Source of the DNA: Maricaulis maris MCS10
Lineage (GTDB): Bacteria; Pseudomonadota; Alphaproteobacteria; Caulobacterales; Maricaulaceae
DNA length: 64,000 bases
Direction of reading: 5' to 3'
NCBI RefSeq assembly: GCF_000014745.1
Contig: NC_008347.1
Span: forward strand, 3,302,001-3,366,000
Within the stretch, counting starts at the first letter, position 1. The number at the start of each line of letters is the position of its first letter. This document shows, piece after piece, positions 57,877 to 64,000 of this stretch. Below the pieces are notes generated by a model. That model did no database searches. It was given only the letters and a program-made list of their open reading frames with translations, and was not told the DNA's origin. A program made the position numbers and the translations under genes.

Positions 57877-58411
57877 TCAACAGGCTCGCGGCGGCGTCGG
57901 CGATTTCATCCGGTTCGGCCAGGCGGCCCGGGCCAAATTCGCCGCAGGCCATATCGCCCTCATCCGGTCCGACGAAATGCACGCCGTCGCCCTTGAGTGT
58001 CGCCAGATTGCGCTGGGTCGCGGGATGTTCCCACATCCGCACATTCATCGCCGGCGCCATCAGGACCGGCTTGTCGGTCGCCAGCAGCGTGGTCGAGGCG
58101 AGATCATTGGCCAGACCGGTCGCGGCCTTTGCCATCAGGTCGGCGGTGGCCGGTGCCACAACGACGAGATCAGCCGAACGCGACAGCTCGATATGACCCA
58201 TCTCGGCTTCGTCGGTCAGGTTGAACAGCTCGCCATAGACCTTGTCGCCGGACAGGGCGGAGACAGAGAGCGGTGTGACGAATTCGCTGCCGGCACGGGT
58301 CAGGATGCAGCGACTGGCAATGCCGCGCTTTTTCAGCGTCCGGATCAGCTCCAGCGCCTTGTAGGCCGCGATGCCGCCGCCAATGATCAGGAGTATGGAC
58401 TTGTCGGCCAT
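57869..58411 (-). CDS. coaC: Phosphopantothenoylcysteine decarboxylase (CoaC) as a separate protein
   Basis: CoaC is the FMN-dependent decarboxylase that acts after CoaB. The 180-residue protein begins [19 protein letters not shown] and has the catalytic His in [20 protein letters not shown], the conserved MLAPAMN-type stretch ([16 protein letters not shown]) and [13 protein letters not shown]. It stops about where the CoaB linker begins in fused proteins. Translation of coaB probably restarts at the overlapping ATG. Confidence 0.9.
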   Translation of the reverse strand: MADKSILLIIGGGIAAYKALELIRTLKKRGIASRCILTRAGSEFVTPLSVSALSGDKVYGELFNLTDEAEMGHIELSRSADLVVVAPATADLMAKAATGLANDLASTTLLATDKPVLMAPAMNVRMWEHPATQRNLATLKGDGVHFVGPDEGDMACGEFGPGRLAEPDEIADAAASLLNA

Positions 58412-58593
58412 GTGACGCCTCCGCTGATGGTCCCGTACAGGTAAACCGTCAGCGGGGATTTCCCAAGGGCTTCAGGGGGTGAGGGTCAGTTCAGTCGGAG
58501 AAATGGGGGCACCCACCAGTGTTAGGCACTGATTAAGCGGGGCAGCCACAGTTAGCGCCCTTCAATGACCCCGCGCCACCGGCGCAAACCCCA

Positions 58594-58723
58594 CCATAAA
58601 CCGCTTGCCGAGAGATCGCCGTATCCGGTTCTTCAGGTCAAGGGCGCTGCAAGCGCCGCTCCGCGGTTTCACCCTTGAGCTGAAGAACCGGATACGGCCT
58701 GCTGGCTGACAAGCGATTTATGG
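58594..58723 (-). repeat. Large extended hairpin in the coaC-globin gap
   Basis: The 396-base gap between coaC and the globin gene contains no gene but a nested inverted repeat. The inner arms 58618-58644 and 58672-58698 match over 27 bases with one mismatch (19 perfect: GCCGTATCCGGTTCTTCAG). The outer arms 58594-58609 and 58708-58723 match at 14 of 16. A small hairpin (GGCGCT-GCA-AGCGCC) sits in the loop. Both outer-arm differences would be G.U pairs in an RNA made from the minus strand, so a structured 3' or leader RNA on that strand is possible. Otherwise I see nothing in the rest of the gap. Confidence 0.65.
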
Positions 58724-58807
58724 ATCGGCCTGCGCGCGGCGCTCAGATCACCCCGGGCCCGGCCGGTGACCGCACGGAGCTCTCACTCAGCCCGGCTGCC
58801 CCGCAGC

Positions 58808-59329
58808 TCAATCAACCAGGTGGCGGATTTTCTGGGCGTCGGAAGACAGCGCGGCGCGCTTGTCCATGATGTGGCGATAGAAAGCGCCCATCGACAGCTC
58901 GATGTCGTAATGGGTGATCCGCGACAGGGCCGTGATGTCGTCAGTCTTGAAGCTGCGTCGGTCGGCCATGGCCAGCTCGACGATGCGGGCAAACATGTTG
59001 GAATAGGCGGCGGTGTAGACATGCGCCGGGAATTCCAGCTTGGCATGGCGTTCGCCCATGCCTTCGGTGGCTTCGTAATAGTGCTCGTCGAAGCGGGCCG
59101 AGAACAGCTCGTCACAATGGGCCAGCATGCCGGCCCGCAAATAGGTGATGTTGTCGGTAATCTCGAAATAGTGAGCCACATCCGGATTGCCGATCAGGTG
59201 GTCGAAGACGGTTTCGAGGGCCGTTTCGGCGTATTTCATCAGGCGCGACTTGAGGTGCTGGACCCGGTCAATCACATCCTCGTCAATGCGAAAAAACTCG
59301 CGCTGAAGGCTGCGTGCCTCGTCATTCAT
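58808..59329 (-). CDS. Single-domain sensor globin (protoglobin-like)
   Basis: The 173-residue protein, from the ATG at 59329 with AAGGGA upstream, is an all-helical globin-coupled-sensor type domain. It opens EARSLQREFFRIDEDVIDRV, has HYFEITDNITYLRAGMLAHC, and the likely heme-binding proximal His in GERHAKLEFPAHVYTAAYSN. The family binds heme and senses oxygen or other gases. No signalling output domain is fused, so it is a single-domain member, perhaps an oxygen carrier or a partner of an unlinked enzyme. ATGs at 59356 and 59347 are alternatives. Confidence 0.75.
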   Translation of the reverse strand: MNDEARSLQREFFRIDEDVIDRVQHLKSRLMKYAETALETVFDHLIGNPDVAHYFEITDNITYLRAGMLAHCDELFSARFDEHYYEATEGMGERHAKLEFPAHVYTAAYSNMFARIVELAMADRRSFKTDDITALSRITHYDIELSMGAFYRHIMDKRAALSSDAQKIRHLVD

Positions 59330-59401
59330 GATAAAATCCCTTGCCATGACAGGCATAAGGGCAGGCCTTTCTTTCTAATTTGTGTAAATCGGACTGAAAT
59401 T

Positions 59402-60940
59402 TTAGCCAAATGCCAGTGTGATGGCAGCACCCGCCGCTGCGGCGGCGGAAAGCCAGGCCAGTCGCAGAAACCAGGGTCGAAGACGCGGGCCGCCCCCCAG
59501 TGACAGCTTGCCGGCTTTCAGCTGGGCGCCAACCTCGGCCCAGTCATCAACCGCATCCGGCAGTTTGCGCAGGGCGTCGTGCAGACGGGTCAGGTCTTCG
59601 CCGAGATCGCGGATGCGACCCTCCGGGCCCAGTTCCCGCTTCATCCAGGCTTCGACGATGGGCGCGGCTGCGCCCCACATGTCATGCTGGGGATCGAGTT
59701 GCCGCGACACGCCCTCACACTGGACCATGGTCTTTTGCAGCATCACGAGTTCGGGCCGCAGACGCATCTCGAACAGCGCTGTGATCTCGAACAATTGCAT
59801 CAGGACACGCGACATCGGGACCTGGTCGGCGGTCTTGCCGAAAATCGGTTCACCGACAGCGCGCAGGGCGCTGGCGAAGTCCTCGACTGAATGTCTTGCC
59901 GGAACATAACCAGCGGCGAAATGGGCGCGGGCTGCGGCCATGTAGTCGCGGGTGAGGAAGCCATGCAGAATCAGGGCGAGGAAGCGCCGTTCGCTGCGCC
60001 CGATCCGGCCCATAATGCCGAAATCCACCGCCCAGACGGTATCGTCCGTGCGAGCGAAGAGATTGCCGCCATGCATATCGGCGTGAAAGACACCGCGATC
60101 GAGGGCCGTTGACAGGAAAGCGCGTGTCAGCCGCGTAGCCAGGGCCGCCCGGTCAATACCGCTCGCGGCAATCGCATCGATGTCGGACAGGGCAATACCG
60201 TCGATCCATTGGGTGGTCAGCACCCGACGGGTCGAGCGAGCCCAGTCCACCGTCGGGATATGATAACCCTCGGCGACCATGGCGGCTTCAGCCAGTTCTG
60301 AGGCGGCCGCGGCCTCGAGGCGCAGATCGGTCTCCAGCGTCAGTGAACGCGAGACGGTTTCAACAAACTTCCTCGGCTCCAGTCGGCGGCTGGCGGGCGA
60401 CAAGCGTTCAGCCAGGGCCGCACCGAGTGACAGGGTGCGGATATCCCGCGCAATGCGGTCTTCGATGTCCGGGCGCAGGATCTTGACCGCAACCACGGCC
60501 CCGTCTGGTGTCACCGCTTTGTGAACCTGGGCGATTGACGCGGCGGCCACAGGCGGGCCGAATTCGCTGAAGACCTGGTCGACCGGTTGGCCCAGCTCGT
60601 CAGCCAGGATCTCGCGCGCCTCAGAATCCCCGAACGCCGGCATGCGGTCCTGCAGGCGCGACAGGCCGCGCGCGAACCGCTCGCCGACGACATCGCTGCG
60701 GGTGGCCAGGATCTGGCCGAACTTGACGTAGGACGGGCCCAGCTTCTCCAGCGCGCGGGCCAGCCTCTCACCCGGATTCTCTGCCAGATCGCGACGACGG
60801 AAAATGCGCATGACACTTCCCAGCCAGCGGGCAGGTGCCGGATACAGCGACTGGTACTCCGCTGGCAGGATCGCGTCGTGCCGGGCCAGGGTCAGCGCGG
60901 CGCGTGTCAGGCGGACGAAAGAGGCGAGAGTGGAAAACAT
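59402..60940 (-). CDS. ubiB: Ubiquinone biosynthesis protein UbiB (ABC1/AarF atypical kinase)
   Basis: UbiB is an ATP-binding protein kinase-like protein required for ubiquinone synthesis. The 512-residue protein has the KXGQ-type motif as GPSYVKFGQILATRSD (near residue 71), the alanine-rich nucleotide loop (AAASIAQVHKAV), VFHADMHGGNLFA (kinase catalytic loop), AVDFGIMGRI and a C-terminal hydrophobic helix (LAWLSAAAAAGAAITLAFG) that anchors it in the membrane. ubiE is nearby on the same strand, with one opposite-strand gene between. Confidence 0.94.
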   Translation of the reverse strand: MFSTLASFVRLTRAALTLARHDAILPAEYQSLYPAPARWLGSVMRIFRRRDLAENPGERLARALEKLGPSYVKFGQILATRSDVVGERFARGLSRLQDRMPAFGDSEAREILADELGQPVDQVFSEFGPPVAAASIAQVHKAVTPDGAVVAVKILRPDIEDRIARDIRTLSLGAALAERLSPASRRLEPRKFVETVSRSLTLETDLRLEAAAASELAEAAMVAEGYHIPTVDWARSTRRVLTTQWIDGIALSDIDAIAASGIDRAALATRLTRAFLSTALDRGVFHADMHGGNLFARTDDTVWAVDFGIMGRIGRSERRFLALILHGFLTRDYMAAARAHFAAGYVPARHSVEDFASALRAVGEPIFGKTADQVPMSRVLMQLFEITALFEMRLRPELVMLQKTMVQCEGVSRQLDPQHDMWGAAAPIVEAWMKRELGPEGRIRDLGEDLTRLHDALRKLPDAVDDWAEVGAQLKAGKLSLGGGPRLRPWFLRLAWLSAAAAAGAAITLAFG

Positions 60941-61067
60941 GTTAGCGGTTTAGAGGTCTGGGCCTGAATTGGCGAGAGGGCCATGACGTCGCAGCTGGCG
61001 CGAGCCTGCGGTTGCCGACCGCGTAACTTGGTTTACGTTGTCAGAGTCGATCAAATTCGGAGCGGGA

Positions 61068-61484
61068 ATGAAGCACGAGCTGGAAGTGGATGCCGAGAAC
61101 CAATGGATTCTCGTGCGCTTTCGCGGCGAGATTGCCGAAGGGGACGCGCTGGCACTGATGCAGCGGGCTGTGCAAATGCCCGGTTGGACACCAGCGTGTG
61201 ACCGTATCGTTGTCTATGAGGATGATTCCGATCTGAATCAGCTTGATGTCGCGTCTTTTGAACGGCTCAGTGCAGGCTTGGCCGAATTCATCCGCGCCCA
61301 TTATGGCGATACGCCAAGCCGGTCGGCCCAGGTCTGCAATGACGTCATGAAAAGGGTTTTGCTGGAATTCTGGGTCAATCTGACCGAGGACGGGTATCCG
61401 GCAAAGTTACAGCTCTTCGATACAGTTCAGGAGGCGAAAGCCTGGTTGCTTCGCGAACGCAAGGACCGGGACGGACGCGACTGA
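61068..61484 (+). CDS. Hypothetical SpoIIAA/STAS-like small protein
   Basis: The 138-residue protein, from an ATG preceded by GGAGCGGGA, has no motifs that name it. Its strand-helix pattern (WILVRFRGEIAEGDALALMQ, then a DRIVVYEDDSDLNQ strand, long helices, a final strand LQLFDTVQEAKAWLLRE) resembles the SpoIIAA-like fold found in many proteobacterial proteins of unknown role. It is transcribed opposite to ubiB and ubiE and splits this usually compact pair; its stop is adjacent to the ubiE stop. Confidence 0.6.
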   Translation: MKHELEVDAENQWILVRFRGEIAEGDALALMQRAVQMPGWTPACDRIVVYEDDSDLNQLDVASFERLSAGLAEFIRAHYGDTPSRSAQVCNDVMKRVLLEFWVNLTEDGYPAKLQLFDTVQEAKAWLLRERKDRDGRD

Positions 61485-62270
61485 TCAGGCCCAACCGACA
61501 TGCAGGGCGGCGATGCCGCCGGAGAAATTCGTGTAACTGACCCGGCGGAAGCCGGCGGCCCGTAATTCGTCGGCGAAATCATCCTGATTGGGGAAGCGCC
61601 GGATCGATTCCACCAGATATTGATAGCTCTCGCGGTCCTTGGCGACGTAGTGACCGAGTTCCGGCATGACGTTGAAGGACCAGGCGTCATAGGCTTTTTC
61701 CCAGGCGCGACTGGTCGGCCGGGTGAATTCCAGACACAGGAAACGCCCGCCGGGTTTCAACACGCGGCGCATCTCCTTCAGCGCAGCGGCGCGGTCGGTG
61801 ACATTGCGGATGCCGGTCGAAATGGTCACGCAGTGCGCGGTGCGATCGGGAAGGGGCAGGCATTCGGCATTGCCGGTGACCCAGTCGATCCGGCCGTCCT
61901 CATGGGGCTTTAAACCGCGCTTCACGCCGGCGCGTAACATCTGCTCATTGATGTCGAGCACGATGGCCGTGGCCTTGCGGTCATCACCGCGGCGCGCTGC
62001 GACAGCGTCGGCCTTGGCCAGGAAGCTGCGCGCCAGGTCGCCGGTCCCGCCAGCGACATCAATATGAACCTCGCCCGGCTGCGGATTGGCACGTGTCATC
62101 ACCATGTCTTTCCAGACCCGGTGGATGCCCAGCGACATCAGGTCATTCATCAGGTCATAGCGGCGCGCTGAACGGTCAAAGACACCGCGTACCAGCGAGG
62201 CCTTGTCGTCGCGCGCCACATCGGCAAAGCCGAAGGAAACAGTGTCAGTATCGGTCTGGGTCGTGCTCAT
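61485..62270 (-). CDS. ubiE: Demethylmenaquinol/2-polyprenyl-benzoquinol C-methyltransferase
   Basis: UbiE is the SAM-dependent C-methyltransferase of ubiquinone synthesis. The 261-residue protein has [53 protein letters not shown] (SAM motif I) and [20 protein letters not shown], all family standards. The start at 62270 was chosen over 62282. In alphaproteobacteria ubiE, ubiB and coaBC commonly cluster beside mutM, as here. Confidence 0.96.
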   Translation of the reverse strand: MSTTQTDTDTVSFGFADVARDDKASLVRGVFDRSARRYDLMNDLMSLGIHRVWKDMVMTRANPQPGEVHIDVAGGTGDLARSFLAKADAVAARRGDDRKATAIVLDINEQMLRAGVKRGLKPHEDGRIDWVTGNAECLPLPDRTAHCVTISTGIRNVTDRAAALKEMRRVLKPGGRFLCLEFTRPTSRAWEKAYDAWSFNVMPELGHYVAKDRESYQYLVESIRRFPNQDDFADELRAAGFRRVSYTNFSGGIAALHVGWA

Positions 62271-62347
62271 GCCCGGCAACATAGACCCGGACCGCCCGAC
62301 CGGAAAGCGGCGCGGGCGGTCCTTGGTGTCGCATGTGCGCTGCCGGA

Positions 62348-63040
62348 TCAGGCCAGCGCGAGGCGGGACAATGGCGCCAATAGAAGGCGCCGCACCTGCC
62401 AGGCCCCGGCGGCGACGAAACGGCGGACCCGGGACATGATGCGCCGGCCGCGCGCGAGCGGACCTATCCCCATGATCTCATCGCGCGGCTTGCGGCGGGC
62501 GAGCCCCTCGACGACGCCCTCCACCAGTCGGAAGACGCGCAGCCGGTCAAGCACCGGGTTGAGTAGATTGGTGACCGTGCAATAGCGGGTGTTGTGGGCG
62601 TAGGTGTGGTGCTGCCAGTGTTCCTTCGGGCTGAGCAGCACGCCGCTGGCCTGCAGCCAGCGGACGATCATAGGGCGCTTGCGTTTTGGCTTGTGGCTCC
62701 AGACATGGATTTCGCTGGCGAACACGCCGGTCGCCAAGGCGCTGAGGGTGAAGGCGTTGATCAGCCCGGTGGCCGCGAACACGACGAGGAAAGCCGCGCT
62801 CAGGGCCAGGTTCGGGCCATTGCGCGACCAGAAGCTGGCGCGGGTGCAATCAAGTGGTTGGGCGTGATGATTGATGGTGGGCCAATAGACGTGCCGGCCG
62901 AGTATGGGGGTCTTCGGATCGCCATAGGTATCGATATACCAGTGAACGATCCCGCTCATCAGATCAGCGAAAAGGATGCCCAGACCGATCTGGCCCGCAA
63001 TCATGGCGGCTGACAGGATGATATCCATGTGATCAAACAT
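62348..63040 (-). CDS. CarF/TMEM189-like lipid desaturase (plasmanylethanolamine desaturase family)
   Basis: The 230-residue membrane protein carries the histidine-rich motifs of the Kua/CarF/TMEM189 desaturase family: [35 protein letters not shown] and [18 protein letters not shown]. It has hydrophobic segments around these ([30 protein letters not shown]). Family members put the vinyl-ether double bond into plasmalogens in animals and myxobacteria. No plasmalogen or ether-lipid genes are adjacent, so the substrate is inferred. It lies between ubiE and mutM, divergent from mutM. Confidence 0.82.
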   Translation of the reverse strand: MFDHMDIILSAAMIAGQIGLGILFADLMSGIVHWYIDTYGDPKTPILGRHVYWPTINHHAQPLDCTRASFWSRNGPNLALSAAFLVVFAATGLINAFTLSALATGVFASEIHVWSHKPKRKRPMIVRWLQASGVLLSPKEHWQHHTYAHNTRYCTVTNLLNPVLDRLRVFRLVEGVVEGLARRKPRDEIMGIGPLARGRRIMSRVRRFVAAGAWQVRRLLLAPLSRLALA

Positions 63041-63139
63041 GAGGCCTTGTCTCCGTTATTCCCAAAAGGCGAGCGAAGATGAGCCAAGAAATGGGGCGAA
63101 AATGTAACCGCCTGAATGTAAAGATGATTCACACGCCAA

Positions 63140-64000
63140 ATGCCTGAATTGCCTGAAGTAGAGACGGTTCGCCGGGGCCTGGTGCCGGCATTGGAGGGGC
63201 GGCGCATTCTCGCCGTGGACGTCAATCGTCCCAATTTGCGCTACCCGTTTCCGGAGCGATTTGCAGCGCGGCTGGCCGGCCGTCGGGTCGAGGCAATCGA
63301 CAGGCGGGCCAAATATCTTCTGTTCCGGCTCGACAGCGGCGAAACGATGATCGGGCATCTGGGCATGTCCGGGCGGTTCTCGATCGAGGTTGAGGGTGAG
63401 GTGGCCCAGCCCGGTGATTTCGTCCATGCCGCCCCCGCGAACCCCAAGCATGATCATGTCGTGTTCCGGGCCGAGGGTGGCGTGGTGGTCCGGTATAATG
63501 ACCCGCGCCGTTTCGGTTACATGGAGCTGTTCCCGACCGCCGATGAGGCGTCCCACAAGACGCTGGGCGCGCTCGGACCCGAGCCGCACGGCAATGAGTT
63601 CTCGGGTGCCTATCTTGGTGAGGTGCTGGCCGGGCGCCGGACCCCGATCAAGACCGCCCTGCTCGACCAGTCGATCGTGGCGGGCCTGGGCAATATCTAT
63701 GTGTGCGAGGCTCTGCATCGATCCGGCATCAGTCCGCGCCGCGTATCCGCCAGCATTCCCGGTGCCCGTGCCGAGCGTCTGGCCCGGGACGTGCGCGATG
63801 TCATTGTCGAGGCCATCGAGGCCGGAGGCTCTTCGCTCAAGGACTTCGCCTCGACCGACGGCGCGCTTGGTTATTTCCAGCATGGCTTCCGTGTGTATGA
63901 CCGGCTGGGAGCGCCCTGCCCGACACCGGGCTGCGTCGGCGAAATCCAGCGGCTTGTGCAGTCGGGTCGCTCGACCTGGTTCTGCAGCAGCTGTCAGCGA
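63140..64000 (+). CDS. mutM: Formamidopyrimidine-DNA glycosylase (partial; 3' end runs off the window)
   Basis: MutM excises oxidised purines such as 8-oxoguanine. The frame starts MPELPEVETVRRGLVPALEG, with the catalytic N-terminal Pro2 and Glu3, and has the Lys in DRRAKYLLFRLDSGE, MIGHLGMSGRF and KTALLDQSIVAGLGNIYVCE. The zinc finger at the C-terminus is complete (CPTPGC ... CSSCQR). The 287 codons reach base 64000 without a stop; the family usually ends at about this point, so probably only the stop codon is missing. Confidence 0.95.
   Translation, partial: MPELPEVETVRRGLVPALEGRRILAVDVNRPNLRYPFPERFAARLAGRRVEAIDRRAKYLLFRLDSGETMIGHLGMSGRFSIEVEGEVAQPGDFVHAAPANPKHDHVVFRAEGGVVVRYNDPRRFGYMELFPTADEASHKTLGALGPEPHGNEFSGAYLGEVLAGRRTPIKTALLDQSIVAGLGNIYVCEALHRSGISPRRVSASIPGARAERLARDVRDVIVEAIEAGGSSLKDFASTDGALGYFQHGFRVYDRLGAPCPTPGCVGEIQRLVQSGRSTWFCSSCQR

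Overview
This window is a GC-rich (mostly above 60 percent) bacterial chromosome segment, densely coding on both strands. Gene order and gene content point to an alphaproteobacterium of the Caulobacter/Maricaulis/Hyphomonas type. The clearest evidence is the run tsaB-rimI-fur-(MFS)-miaB-phoH-ybeY-corC-lnt-XRE-trmB-rimP-nusA-ylxR-infB-rbfA-truB-rpsO-pnp, together with fabA-fabB-fabI, ubiE/ubiB/coaC/coaB/dut, glnD-murJ-trpS and several exported S9 peptidases. The genus is an inference from memory of gene order. I saw no tRNA, rRNA, CRISPR array, insertion sequence or prophage.

Layout. Positions 1-12700 hold the tail of an AmpG-like transporter, malic enzyme (minus strand), mutS, glnD, murJ and trpS, then a copper-chaperone-like lipoprotein and a universal stress protein. 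Positions 12764-28860 hold the housekeeping run from an Fe-S carrier (nfu) through t6A modification, fur, miaB, ribosome maturation and lipoprotein acylation to the rimP-nusA-ylxR-infB operon. That operon is preceded by a promoter-like sequence and a strong terminator-like hairpin, and it ends at a clear intrinsic terminator. Two small exported NTF2-like proteins and an exported serine hydrolase are interspersed with rbfA, truB, rpsO and pnp (28895-35720).

Positions 35767-41000 are accessory: a small membrane protein, a membrane LytTR regulator divergent from an acyltransferase-3 protein, and a large S9D-type exported peptidase. Positions 40984-43921 are a lower-GC island encoding a complete EcoRII/Dcm-like restriction-modification set: C5 methyltransferase with N-terminal HTH, Vsr mismatch endonuclease and EcoRII-type endonuclease, all on the minus strand. 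Positions 44100-46710 are the unsaturated fatty-acid cassette fabA-fabB-fabI (minus strand). Positions 46800-55511 hold an SH3-like exported protein, two tiny membrane proteins, a metallo-beta-lactamase-fold hydrolase, two tandem S9 peptidases, a MoeB/ThiF enzyme and a Pif1/RecD-like helicase. Positions 55512-64000 hold cysK, dut, coaB and coaC as separate overlapping genes, a single-domain sensor globin, ubiB, an unknown protein, ubiE, a CarF/TMEM189-like lipid desaturase and mutM, which runs off the end.

Most of the window is ordinary core genome. The parts that reward a second look are the RM-Vsr island, a large strand-asymmetric hairpin between coaC and the globin gene (58594-58723), a folded inverted-repeat element at 55533-55663, the rimP leader, a 21-bp direct repeat between the LytTR regulator and its divergent neighbour, the split coaB/coaC pair and the CarF-like desaturase. 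I did not find a system that I can call undescribed with confidence.
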